Positions 1 to 7,165 of a DNA stretch of 32,834 bases are shown here, piece after piece. Position numbers and translations under genes: made by a program. The stretch is from Pseudomonadales bacterium (GTDB lineage: Bacteria > Pseudomonadota > Gammaproteobacteria > Pseudomonadales > Ketobacteraceae): positions 1-32,834 of the forward strand of contig NZXG01000004.1 of NCBI GenBank assembly GCA_002701845.1, written 5' to 3'. Positions within the stretch are counted from its first letter, which is position 1. Every line of letters starts with the position of its first letter. The notes under the pieces were generated by a model. The model did no database searches. It was not told the origin of the DNA and saw nothing but the letters and a program-made list of their open reading frames with translations.

Positions 1-37
1 CCGAGCCGAGTAAGAAAGTATTTTGAACATGACAAAA

Positions 38-1129
38 TCAAATATGCCGCTTAGCAGATATATTTGAAAGCCGGGTTAATAGGTTATGCGGTACGGAGTA
101 GTAATGCTTGTCGTATTCAATGTGATAATCGATATGAACCCGGGCCTGCTTGATGTCCGTGTAACGATAGGGTTGTGCAGGCAAGGGCCGTAACACCGGT
201 TGATCCAGTTGTTCAAATTGGCTGCGACGAGTACCTGGCCATTTTTTGAAGGGGCGCTGATTCAACTCAGTAAGTAAGAAGCCAATGGCCTGATTGAGAC
301 TGGCTAAGGTAAAGAAGGTCTGGTGGCGCAGTCGTGCCATGATCCAGCGCTCAACAATCTGCACCGCCACTTCAGCCTTCGCCTTGTCTTTGGGTTTATA
401 GGGTCGAGCAGGCACTACGGCTATACCATAGTGAGAGGCCAATTGCTGATAGGCGGGATTGATGTCCGGTTCGTAACGGTGAGTTTTACTGACACCGCTT
501 TTTAAATTATCTGGCACTACCAGCTCGGGCACACCACCAAAAAACTCAAAGGCCCGCACATGAGCTTGAAGCCAGTCCGCCTGGTTCTGGCTCCAGCTGG
601 CACAGGCAAAGGTGTAGTTGGAGGCGCCCAGCACGGCCACAAAAATCTGTGCCTGACGCACCTCACCGGTATCGGGATTAATCACCTCCATGGTGGGCCC
701 GCAGTAATCGACAAACAGCTTCTCACCCGCCCGATGCAACTGGCGCATACTGCGTTGTTGCTTGCCCTGCCATTCCAGATAACGGTGACAGAATTGGGCG
801 TAGCTGTAACCCGCTTCAGGGTATTGCTGGCGGTACTCCTGCCACAACAGATGCTTGGTCACGCCTTTACGTTTTAGCTCCTGATGAACCTGCGGATAAT
901 CCGGTTCTACGAAGCGCCGCTGTCCAGTCAGGGGTTGGCTTGGGAACAGCAAGCGGCCTAACTTCTGCTCATCCATGCCAGATGGCAAAGGCCAGGTTAG
1001 CCCCGCTGCTTGAGCGCGTTTGAGATAATTAGAGACAGTACCCAGGCCCAGATTGAGTGACTGAGCCACTTGCCGCTGGCTGAGCTGCGCCTCATGGGAG
1101 AGGCGCAAGATTTCACTAATTTTACGCAT
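38..1129 (-). pseudogene. istA: IS21-family transposase IstA, C-terminally truncated
   Basis: DDE/RNase H-fold transposase of the IS21 family. From the ATG at 1129 (AGAGG ribosome site 7 nt upstream) the frame gives 363 residues. It has an N-terminal helix-turn-helix (SQRQVAQSLNLGLGTVSNYL, about residues 17-36) and an rve catalytic core with FVDYCG (Asp141), VVPDN (Asp207) and KAKAEVAV (Glu253), followed by the IDYHIEYDKHYYSVPH segment typical of IstA. Full IstA proteins are usually near 500 residues. Here the similarity ends at about position 80-86 and the last dozen residues are unrelated, so the C-terminal domain and istB are missing. The catalytic triad is intact, but the protein is probably inactive. 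An ATG at 1210 in the same frame would add 27 unlikely residues. Confidence 0.8.
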
Positions 1130-1381
1130 TGATAACCTCTTGGTTGCCACGGCAGGTTCTCCTTCTCGTACACAAAAAGGAGAGATCCTACCAAATTCAT
1201 TGAACATCAATGCGTTGTGATGGATTCTGGATCATGGTGAACGGTCATTCCGGATGCTGAACACCGATTCTGGAAATCCAGAAAAAGTGTTCAAAAAAAA
1301 CCAGAATGGGTGTTCACGATGTTCCAGAACTGGTGTTCATCTTGTTCCGGAATGGGTGTTCAGGATGGGCCAGAATATGCA
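80..1381 (-). mobile_element. IS21-family insertion sequence, istA-side end (remnant)
   Basis: The outer tip lies at 1381: read on the minus strand it begins TGCATATTCTGG, with the TG...CA terminus usual in IS21 elements. Inward come repeated units of the type TGAACACCCATTCCGG starting at 1362, 1339 and 1316, that is 19 bp from the tip and then every 23 bp, as expected of the multiple terminal repeats of IS21 transposons. A truncated istA follows. No istB and no second end are present; similarity to IstA stops near position 80, so the element is a fragment or is joined there to other DNA. The same tip and spacing recur at 32742. Confidence 0.8.
1258..1293. repeat. Imperfect palindrome in the istA promoter region
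   Basis: TGAACACCGATTCTGG (1258-1273) faces CCAGAAAAAGTGTTCA (1278-1293) across a 4-bp AAAT centre. Both arms are copies of the IS terminal repeat unit. Outside it, towards istA, a further inverted unit (TGAACGGTCATTCCGG, 1238-1253) and a partial one ending TTCTGG at 1230 are visible. The repeat array therefore changes direction at about 1275, just upstream of istA, which suits a transposase-binding operator. Confidence 0.6.
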
Positions 1382-2101
1382 AAATACAATTGAGACGTCA
1401 TTATTGCTGCTTTCGGCTCTATAAATTAACGTGCCGGATGTGATCATTTCTAATGGGAGGATGTGACCCGATGATTTGTGTGATTTATCGCTTGAGTTGT
1501 TATTTCCTGACTTTTGATAAAAAAAGCTTTTTTGATGTGTTGGAAAACTGAGCTGCATGTAGATGTCACAATCAAACAGGAAGTTTGCTTGTTGATTATC
1601 GATAAGGAAAACTGGGTGGTTGACTTCTAATTCACCAGACAATCTTATGTTTTCAACTTTTGATAGCAAATCATCGTAGGCGTCAGATGCTGTTGTGTCA
1701 TGGAGCCAAATAAGCACTCCGGCGAATTGAGTACGGATGACGCCGGAGCTATTGCTTTTGATGCTTCGACATAATTCGCTAACGCTAAAGCAGTCTATCA
1801 GTGTTTCTAACTCTCTCAAGTGGCTCTTGAAGTCACTTACTGGATTGGTTGGATAGCCATTTCCCGTGCACTTGCTAGATATGCAAGCAAATTGAAGTGT
1901 GTGGTTGAAGAGGGGAGACTTGTGGTAATGCAAAAAATCCATGCCATGTTTTTGGCGATCACCCTTTCCAAGCTTGTGTTCGCTACCCTTCATGCAGGGG
2001 ATGTCAATACCCTTTTGGGGAGTATTCCACCCAATGATTTCAAGGAGCTTTTTCGATATGTCTTCTCCGTGCTCCCCTATTTTTTTTGACCACTCCCCCA
2101 T
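1337..2101 (-). CDS. PD-(D/E)XK nuclease-like protein (GapS4a-like), 3' end replaced by IS21 sequence
   Basis: A 254-residue frame whose last 14 residues (from about residue 241) are encoded by the IS21 end at 1381; the native C-terminus is lost. The N-terminus reads GEHGEDISKKLLEIIGW (residues 9-25), then HGMD (Asp55), then a strand ending ISSKC (Lys77). A helix glutamate, an Asp and a (D/E/S)XK lysine in this order are the usual PD-(D/E)XK nuclease pattern, here with Ser in place of the acidic residue. By recollection the layout resembles the GapS4a proteins of the GAPS4 anti-phage system; I could not check this. A second region with GVLIWL and VFLIDN (about 128-169) is characteristic but of unknown role. 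It starts 9 bp after the upstream gene, so the two form an operon. Codon use is AT-rich, unlike the housekeeping genes, which suggests transfer. The product is probably non-functional because of the truncation. Confidence 0.55.
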   Translation of the reverse strand: MGEWSKKIGEHGEDISKKLLEIIGWNTPQKGIDIPCMKGSEHKLGKGDRQKHGMDFLHYHKSPLFNHTLQFACISSKCTGNGYPTNPVSDFKSHLRELETLIDCFSVSELCRSIKSNSSGVIRTQFAGVLIWLHDTTASDAYDDLLSKVENIRLSGELEVNHPVFLIDNQQANFLFDCDIYMQLSFPTHQKSFFYQKSGNNNSSDKSHKSSGHILPLEMITSGTLIYRAESSNNDVSIVFCIFWPILNTHSGTR

Positions 2102-2110
2102 GGCGAATCC

Positions 2111-3154
2111 TCAATTCAGCTCTTCGTTAAAATAAATCTTGTAAAAATGCATGTTGCGCTTTTTGTCAAAGCCCTTTTCGATATTTTTTTCTGGCAACTG
2201 TGACTTAATATCAATTTTTAATTCAATATGAGTGTCAAGTTTGATTGTGCTTTGAAGGCGCTTATCCAGCTTTTTTAGGCGGTCTTCGGAGATCTTGAAG
2301 CCATTTTTAAAATTGATAGCGTGGTTGTTTTGGTAGTTATCTAGATGGCTGTAAAGAGCCTGTTCTTGTTCGTTGTTTAGTCCGGTTCGTTGGGCAAATT
2401 CAGAAGGGTCAAAGTTGCCAGCTTCTTGAAAGTACTCAGTAAATTTATTGTTAAATTTAATAACGTCATTCTTCGATTCAAACTGATCGGCTATCTTTTT
2501 TGTAAAATTAAGGCACGCATCCAAGCAGTGTTTGGTTTTTAAGTCGTCATCATTGATGGGGCGACAACCAAGGAATGAATTGTTCCAGTAATGTGAATCA
2601 ATGCCCCGGCTGTTATATACGAGGAGGGTAGGTTTTTTGCTGTCAAGAAATATGAGGGCGCCTTTGTCCAAATTTTCGAGATCTAACCCCGTGACCACGT
2701 TGGCTTTGATGTTTTTGGGATCAGAATCAAGCTCGATAAAATTTGATTTTCTTTCTGATTTAAAAATCCCAAGTATCTTTCGTTTCCGGGATTTGAATTT
2801 GACACCGTTTATCACCGAGATGAATAGTTCCCCTGTTAATATGTTGGGGTGGGTGGTGATTCGGTAAAGGAGTTTTGAAATTTTCTTTGAGCCAGATAGA
2901 AAGCTGAGATCCCCTGACTGCATGTTGTCAATATGCTTAAGCATCTCGTTGAGGCTTATATCTTCCTCATGAAAGAATTCATGGACAGTATTATCTTTGT
3001 AAAATGGGTGAAAGAAGTACTTCAGGAGGGCGCTTTCAAGTTCAGCATCAGGTTTTAATGATTTTTCCGATAGGTGAAGGTCTTCGTTCCTCGATTTGTT
3101 GCCTACCCTATGGATTATTGCTTCCTCTATAGTTGCGTCCATTAAGTCTATCAT
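2111..3154 (-). CDS. Nucleoid-associated protein, NdpA/YejK-like (NA37 family)
   Basis: 347 residues, cytoplasmic, without membrane segments. The N-terminus MIDLMDATIEEAIIHRVGNK, then LHLSEKSL, FFHEEDISLNEM, LYRITTHPNILTGELFIS and GIFKSERK, and the C-terminal GFDKKRNMHFYKIYF, match the general layout of the 37-kDa nucleoid-associated protein family as found in many mobile islands; it is much diverged from enterobacterial YejK. The family binds DNA, but the role of the island variants is not established. It is the first gene of a two-gene operon with the nuclease-like gene 9 bp downstream, behind a visible sigma-70 promoter at 3215-3244. AT-rich codon use and a position directly after ssrA suggest acquisition as part of a defence-type module. 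Start at 3154 is the first ATG; no strong ribosome site is seen. Confidence 0.6.
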   Translation of the reverse strand: MIDLMDATIEEAIIHRVGNKSRNEDLHLSEKSLKPDAELESALLKYFFHPFYKDNTVHEFFHEEDISLNEMLKHIDNMQSGDLSFLSGSKKISKLLYRITTHPNILTGELFISVINGVKFKSRKRKILGIFKSERKSNFIELDSDPKNIKANVVTGLDLENLDKGALIFLDSKKPTLLVYNSRGIDSHYWNNSFLGCRPINDDDLKTKHCLDACLNFTKKIADQFESKNDVIKFNNKFTEYFQEAGNFDPSEFAQRTGLNNEQEQALYSHLDNYQNNHAINFKNGFKISEDRLKKLDKRLQSTIKLDTHIELKIDIKSQLPEKNIEKGFDKKRNMHFYKIYFNEELN

Positions 3155-3214
3155 GCAGCAATCAAACCCTATCCTGGATCTTCCTTTGTTTATTATTGTC
3201 GCTACTTAGTTATT

Positions 3215-3244
3215 TTGATAACGGTGTAGTCACTCTGTAGTCAA
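3215..3244 (-). promoter_or_regulatory. Sigma-70 promoter with tandem TGTAGTCA repeats for the NdpA-like/nuclease operon
   Basis: On the minus strand TTGACT (3244-3239), an 18-bp spacer and TATCAA (3220-3215) precede the ATG at 3154. On the plus strand the octamer TGTAGTCA occurs twice (3225-3232 and 3236-3243), 11 bp apart, covering the spacer and the -35 box. One-turn spacing suggests a binding site for a regulator not found in the window. Confidence 0.5.
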
Positions 3245-3270
3245 TGCTAAATACATTTAACGAAAATTTC

Positions 3271-3304
3271 GCACATATCCCAATAAAAACAAAGGGATAT
3301 GTGC
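3271..3304 (-). terminator. Intrinsic terminator of ssrA
   Basis: Perfect 11-bp inverted repeat GCACATATCCC (3271-3281) / GGGATATGTGC (3294-3304) with a 12-nt A-rich loop. Read on the minus strand it begins 6 nt beyond the ssrA 3' end and is followed by GAAATTTT. The stem is AT-rich and the U-tract short. Confidence 0.65.
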
Positions 3305-3310
3305 ATTATT

Positions 3311-3662
3311 TGGTGGAGGCGGCGGGAATCGAACCCGCGTCCGCCAGCACTCTGCCTATGGATCTACATGCTTAGTCCGGTCTATTGATCTCACCTGCCA
3401 CGGCCCAACCGGGCAGGGCGTAACAGGCCAGCCTGTATAGGTTTTAACGGCGCAGCGCCAGGCGCGCATTGCCGCGATCTTGTGTGCGATTACCGCTCAG
3501 TCGATCCCACAAGCAAGTTCTCAGAGCGGTCTAGCTTAAGCTGCTAGAGCGTAGTTGTCGTCGTTTGCGACTATATTTTGCAGCACTTGGAGTACGTGTG
3601 TTGCTACCCACACGGCATGCACCATAGGTTTCGTCACCGACGTCGAAGCCAGGATCGCCCCC
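3311..3662 (-). ncRNA. ssrA: Transfer-messenger RNA (tmRNA)
   Basis: Rescues stalled ribosomes together with SmpB by adding a degradation tag. On the minus strand the RNA starts GGGGGCGATCC at 3662 and ends GCCTCCACCA at 3311 with the CCA encoded. GGGGGCG pairs with CGCCTCC as a 7-bp acceptor stem with one G-U pair, and the T-arm sequence GGTTCGATTCC lies just before it. The tag frame (3568-3536) reads GCA AAC GAC GAC AAC TAC GCT CTA GCA GCT TAA, giving ANDDNYALAA, the tag I recall for Pseudomonas aeruginosa. Length is 352 nt. It lies downstream of smpB on the same strand. The 3' end is a known integration target; I found no second copy of it between 1 and 3300. Confidence 0.96.
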
Positions 3663-3674
3663 TATGGAAACTTT

Positions 3675-3683
3675 AGTATACCA
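3675..3683 (-). promoter_or_regulatory. Extended -10 promoter of ssrA
   Basis: On the minus strand TGG-TATACT (3683-3675), an extended -10 motif, lies 12 bp before the mature tmRNA 5' end at 3662. No convincing -35 hexamer is seen at the usual spacing. Confidence 0.5.
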
Positions 3684-3753
3684 CGCCGTTGCCGGCTGGA
3701 TATAACATATATTGGGGGTAAGGCGCCGATTTCAAGGGGCAGGGGCTGAGCCC

Positions 3754-4227
3754 TTAGTTGTTCTTCAGGATCCGGTGTTTCTCCCGGCTCCAGTCCCGCT
3801 CTTTTTCGGTGGCGCGCTTGTCGTGCAGTTTCTTGCCCTTGGCCAGGGCGATTTCGCACTTGACCACGCCGTTTTTCCAGTACAGGGCCAGGGGTACGCA
3901 GGTCAGGTGTTGTTTGGCGATGGCGCCGAAGATGCGCCCCAGTTCCCGGCGGTGCAGCAGCAGTTTCCGGGTGCGGGTGGGGTCCGGCACATAGTGGGTG
4001 GACACCGTGGGCAGGGGGGAAATATGGCAGCCGAACAGGAAGGCCTCGCCATCCTTCATCAGTACGTAACTGTCCATAAAGTTGACTTTGCCTTCCCGCA
4101 GGCTTTTCACTTCCCAGCCCTCCAGCGCCAGGCCCGCCTCAAAGCGGTCTTCCAGAAAGAACTCGTGCTTGGCCTTTTTGTTGAGGGCGATGGTGGAGCC
4201 GCCGGGTTTTTTCTTCGGTTTCGACAT
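3754..4227 (-). CDS. smpB: SsrA-binding protein SmpB
   Basis: 157 residues, the normal family length. Binds the tRNA-like domain of tmRNA and brings it to stalled ribosomes. Family signatures are [34 protein letters not shown] with the following DSYV, the [13 protein letters not shown] segment, and a basic C-terminal tail ([19 protein letters not shown]) that becomes helical in the mRNA channel. It lies about 90 bp upstream of ssrA on the same strand, so both partners are encoded together. A candidate promoter lies at 4283-4312, with a GC-rich palindromic stretch (around 4262-4277) in the leader. Confidence 0.97.
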   Translation of the reverse strand: MSKPKKKPGGSTIALNKKAKHEFFLEDRFEAGLALEGWEVKSLREGKVNFMDSYVLMKDGEAFLFGCHISPLPTVSTHYVPDPTRTRKLLLHRRELGRIFGAIAKQHLTCVPLALYWKNGVVKCEIALAKGKKLHDKRATEKERDWSREKHRILKNN

Positions 4228-4282
4228 AAAATCCGCAATTGCCTGCCAGGTGAAAGGTGCCGGCCCCCGGGGCCGGGAGCCA

Positions 4283-4312
4283 AGTATATGACTTTTGGGG
4301 CATTAAACCCAA
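4283..4312 (-). promoter_or_regulatory. Candidate sigma-70 promoter of smpB
   Basis: On the minus strand TTGGGT (4312-4307), an 18-bp spacer and TATACT (4288-4283), about 55 bp before the smpB start. Confidence 0.4.
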
Positions 4313-4329
4313 ATCACAAGACGCTGGTT

Positions 4330-4358
4330 TTGACAGCTTGATGAAAGCCAAGGAAAAT
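4330..4358 (+). promoter_or_regulatory. Candidate sigma-70 promoter of the symporter-rnfH unit
   Basis: Consensus -35 TTGACA (4330-4335), 17-bp spacer, weak -10 GAAAAT (4353-4358), 80 bp before the start at 4439. The perfect -35 is the main support. Confidence 0.4.
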
Positions 4359-4438
4359 GGCTGCAATTCCTGGGGGGTGCCTGTGGGCCGTTATCCGCCA
4401 ATAATCCAAAGAACGGGCTTGTATATAAGGGTCTGCTG

Positions 4439-5794
4439 ATGACTGAGCAGCAATCGATTCATGGTGTCTGGACCAAGCGCTGGACATTTATTCTGGCGGC
4501 CACCGGGTCCGCCGTGGGGTTGGGGAATATCTGGAAGTTCCCCTATATGACCGGGGAGAACGGCGGTGGCGCCTTTGTGCTGATTTATCTGCTGTTTATC
4601 GCCGGTATCGGAATTCCGGTGATGCTGGCGGAGATTCTGCTGGGGCGGCGCGGGCGGGCCAGCCCCATCAACAGTATGCACAAGCTGGCGGATGAGGCCC
4701 GTTCCACGCCGTTCTGGGGCGGCATCGGCTGGCTGGGGGCCCTGGCGGGTCTGTTCATCCTTTCCTTTTATTCGGTGGTGGCAGGTTGGGCCGTCTTCTA
4801 CGTGTACCTGATGGCCAGCGGTACTTTTACCGGTCAGAGCGCGGAAATGATCAGCGGTGAGTTTGGCAACCTGGTGAGCGATCCCGGCCGGCTGGTGGAC
4901 TGGCACACCCTGTTTATGGCGATCACGGTGGCGGTGGTGGCCAATGGTATTCACAAGGGGCTGGAGATGGCGGTGCAGTTACTGATGCCGCTGTTGTTTA
5001 TTATGCTGCTGGTTTTGCTGGGGTATTCCGCCACCCAGGAGTCCTTCAGCCAGAGTCTGGCGTTTATGTTCCGGGTGGATTTCAGCCGGCTGTCGGAAAC
5101 GGCGATCCTCAGCGCCCTGGGCCACTCCTTCTTCACCTTGAGTCTGGGCATGGGCGCCATTATGGCCTACGGCGCCTATATGTCCCGCCAGCAGAATCTG
5201 GCCTCTACCGTGGTGACCATCGGGTTGCTGGATACCCTGGTGGCACTGGTGGCGGGTACTGTGATCTTTACCATTGTGTTCGGTAATGGCCTGGAGCCCG
5301 GGGCCGGCCCCTCGCTGATGTTCCAGACGTTGCCCATTGCCTTCAGTCAGTTGCCGGGGGGCGTGGTGCTGGGCACGATTTTTTTCGTGCTGGTGACCGC
5401 GGCGGCCTGGAGTTCGGCCATTTCCCTGGCGGAGCCGGCGGTGGCCTGGGCGGTGGAAACCCTGGGCATGAACCGCGGGGTGGCGGCGCTGATCGTGGGG
5501 GTGCTGGCCTGGTTCCTGGGGGTGGCCTGCGCCCTGTCCCTGAATATCTGGAGCGATGTCACCCTGTTTAACAACAACATTTTTGATTTCTTCGACAAGC
5601 TCACCACCAATATCATGTTGCCCCTGGGCGGGCTGCTGATCTGCCTGTTCGTGGGCTGGGTGATGGATCGGGCCATTGTGCGGGGCGAGGTGGATATCGA
5701 TCACCCCACCATTTATCGGGTGTGGTTTTTCCTGGTGCGCTTTGTGTCGCCGGTGGGTGTGGCGGTGGTGATGTTCAACAAGTTGATGGGCTGA
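4439..5794 (+). CDS. Sodium-dependent transporter, NSS/SNF family
   Basis: 451 residues, inner-membrane symporter of the neurotransmitter:sodium symporter family (relatives include LeuT, MhsT and TnaT). The first helix carries ATGSAVGLGNIWKFPY, the sodium/substrate-binding hallmark, followed by the conserved ENGGGAFVLIYL. Further segments such as HSFFTLSLGMGAIMAYGAYM (helix 6-7 region) and AAWSSAISLAEPAVA (helix 8) fit the fold; 11-12 membrane spans are expected. The substrate cannot be read from sequence; amino acids are usual for bacterial members. The ATG at 4439 overlaps the TGATGA of the leader. The stop precedes the rnfH ATG by 1 bp, so they are co-transcribed. The gene occupies the place between smpB and rnfH where ratA is commonly found in related bacteria. 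Confidence 0.9.
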   Translation: MTEQQSIHGVWTKRWTFILAATGSAVGLGNIWKFPYMTGENGGGAFVLIYLLFIAGIGIPVMLAEILLGRRGRASPINSMHKLADEARSTPFWGGIGWLGALAGLFILSFYSVVAGWAVFYVYLMASGTFTGQSAEMISGEFGNLVSDPGRLVDWHTLFMAITVAVVANGIHKGLEMAVQLLMPLLFIMLLVLLGYSATQESFSQSLAFMFRVDFSRLSETAILSALGHSFFTLSLGMGAIMAYGAYMSRQQNLASTVVTIGLLDTLVALVAGTVIFTIVFGNGLEPGAGPSLMFQTLPIAFSQLPGGVVLGTIFFVLVTAAAWSSAISLAEPAVAWAVETLGMNRGVAALIVGVLAWFLGVACALSLNIWSDVTLFNNNIFDFFDKLTTNIMLPLGGLLICLFVGWVMDRAIVRGEVDIDHPTIYRVWFFLVRFVSPVGVAVVMFNKLMG

Positions 5795-5795
5795 T

Positions 5796-6152
5796 ATGAC
5801 CGAGCCGATGATTCAGGTGGAGGTGGCCTACGCGCTGCCGGAAAAGCAGATGATTATCCCGCTGACGGTGAAAAAGGGCACGACCTTATATGATGCCGTG
5901 GTGCAGTCCGGTATCGCCGACGAATTTGAGGGCCTGGATATTGATGCCACTCCCATGGGGGTGTTCGGCAAGGCGGAGCGTCAACCCAAAGAGAGGGTGC
6001 TGGAGGATGGTGAGCGGGCGGAGCTGTACCGGCCCCTGATCGCCGACCCTAAAGAAGTCCGCAAAAAACGGGCGGCGAAGAAGCAAGCGGAAGAAGGCAA
6101 AGCAGAGAAGAAGGTGGAGAAAGAGAAGCCTGGAGCTGAAGCCAAAAGCTGA
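5796..6152 (+). CDS. rnfH: RnfH family protein (ubiquitin-like fold)
   Basis: 118 residues. Family signatures are IQVEVAYALPEKQ near the N-terminus, VKKGTTLYDAVVQSGI, MGVFGKAERQPKERVLEDGERAELYRPL, and DPKEVRKKRA, as in PF03658. RnfH has a beta-grasp, ubiquitin-like fold and its function is unknown; the name comes from an association with rnf operons elsewhere. The last 35 residues are a lysine/glutamate-rich tail with no predicted fold. Starts 1 bp after the transporter stop. Confidence 0.92.
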   Translation: MTEPMIQVEVAYALPEKQMIIPLTVKKGTTLYDAVVQSGIADEFEGLDIDATPMGVFGKAERQPKERVLEDGERAELYRPLIADPKEVRKKRAAKKQAEEGKAEKKVEKEKPGAEAKS

Positions 6153-6196
6153 ACAATCAGGCTCTGCGCTTAACAATCCGTGTTCGCCCGCAGCGA

Positions 6197-6664
6197 TTAC
6201 AAATCGTTATCCAGGTCCTGGCCCGCTTCCGGCTCCGGCGCCTCTGCGGAGGGCTCAATGGTGGGCGCCGGGGTCAGTCCCATTTGCTGCATCAGGTCGT
6301 CCCGCAGCTTGTCCGGATCCTTATAATCGTTGGTGTCGATACGGGCCAGGCGCTCGCCTTCAAAGTACAGCGTGAGCTGGTTTTCCACATGGATGCCCTT
6401 GCCGGTTTCCAGGCTGTAAAAATAATCCCAGCGGTCCGGGTGAAAAGTATCGGTGATCATGGGTGAGCCCATCACATATTCCACCTGCCGCGGGGTCATG
6501 CCCACCCGCAGTTTGTCGAGCATTTCTTCGGTGATCAGGTTGCCCTGGCCCACGTCGATCCGATACACGCCAGGGAAACGCATGGAGCTGCAACCCGCCG
6601 TGACCAGCAGGCCGGCCAGCAGCAAAATGGCAGAGAGGTGCAGAGGGCTCAACAACTTTTGCAT
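6197..6664 (-). CDS. bamE: Outer membrane protein assembly factor BamE (SmpA/OmlA lipoprotein)
   Basis: 155 residues. A signal peptide ends in the lipobox LVTAGC, with Cys25 the lipidated residue, placing the protein in the outer membrane facing the periplasm. The SmpA/OmlA core follows: VYRIDVGQGNLITEEMLDKL, VGMTPRQVEYVMGSP, DTFHPDRWDYFYSL and ENQLTLYFEGERLARI. It stabilises the BAM complex that inserts beta-barrel proteins. The C-terminal 25 residues are acidic and Pro-rich, beyond the E. coli length. It is divergent from fur; its start codon overlaps the -35 of the fur promoter, the bamE-fur arrangement common in pseudomonads. Confidence 0.95.
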   Translation of the reverse strand: MQKLLSPLHLSAILLLAGLLVTAGCSSMRFPGVYRIDVGQGNLITEEMLDKLRVGMTPRQVEYVMGSPMITDTFHPDRWDYFYSLETGKGIHVENQLTLYFEGERLARIDTNDYKDPDKLRDDLMQQMGLTPAPTIEPSAEAPEPEAGQDLDNDL

Positions 6665-6687
6665 CTATGGGGGTTTTCCACTATCTT
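6659..6687 (+). promoter_or_regulatory. Candidate sigma-70 promoter of fur
   Basis: TTGCAT (6659-6664), 17-bp spacer, TATCTT (6682-6687). A second possible -10, TATCAT, is at 6701-6706. A small hairpin GGTTTC/GAAACC (6718-6733) lies in the leader. No clear 19-bp Fur box is seen. Confidence 0.4.
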
Positions 6688-6754
6688 CGCCAAAAACGAG
6701 TATCATACAGGCAACCGGGTTTCTTTAGAAACCGATTCACATAGAAAGATCCCT

Positions 6755-7162
6755 ATGACGAACGAAAATCAGGAACTGCGCAAAGTCGGTTTGAAGGTGA
6801 CCCTGCCGCGGGTGAAAATCCTTCAGATTCTGGAAGCCTCGGACAGCCATCATATGAGCGCGGAGGATGTCTACAAGGCGCTGCTGGACGCCGGTGATGA
6901 CGTGGGGCTGGCCACGGTGTATCGGGTGCTGACCCAGTTCGAGGGGGCGGGCCTGGTAAACCGGTTGAACTTTGATGGCGGCCACGCGGTGTTTGAGCTG
7001 GATCGGGGCGAGCACCATGACCATATGGTTTGTGTGGATACTGGCGAGGTCATCGAGTTCGTGGATGAGGAAATCGAAAAACTGCAGCACGCCATCGCCG
7101 ACAAGCACGGCTTCGATCTGGTGGACCACAACCTGGTGCTATACGTGAAAACCCGCAAATAA
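6755..7162 (+). CDS. fur: Ferric uptake regulator Fur
   Basis: 135 residues, the usual Fur length; an earlier in-frame ATG would add 39 residues that lack family similarity. N-terminal winged-helix domain (LRKVGLKVTLPRVKILQIL; MSAEDVYKALLDAGDDVGLATVYRVLTQFEGAGLV) and C-terminal dimerisation/metal domain with GGHAVFELDRGEHHDHMVCVDTG. The regulatory metal residues HHDH and downstream His/Glu are present. Only one Cys (in MVCVDTG) is visible, so the structural CXXC zinc site is absent, as in Pseudomonas Fur. Represses iron-uptake genes when bound to Fe(II). Its stop is 3 bp from the stop of convergent recN. Confidence 0.97.
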   Translation: MTNENQELRKVGLKVTLPRVKILQILEASDSHHMSAEDVYKALLDAGDDVGLATVYRVLTQFEGAGLVNRLNFDGGHAVFELDRGEHHDHMVCVDTGEVIEFVDEEIEKLQHAIADKHGFDLVDHNLVLYVKTRK

Positions 7163-7165
7163 TAT

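Noticed and set aside
1211-1381. CRISPR-like array of 23-bp periodic units
   Set aside because: The units are degenerate, contiguous with an IS21 tip, carry no unique spacers and have no cas genes nearby.
1-3310. Direct repeat of the ssrA 3' end marking an integrated island
   Set aside because: No second copy of the TGGTGGAGGCGGCGGG segment is found in this stretch; any att partner would lie outside the window or was lost.
3712-4341. Open frame of 209 codons on the plus strand near smpB
   Set aside because: Covers smpB in antisense and has no recognisable protein features or ribosome site.
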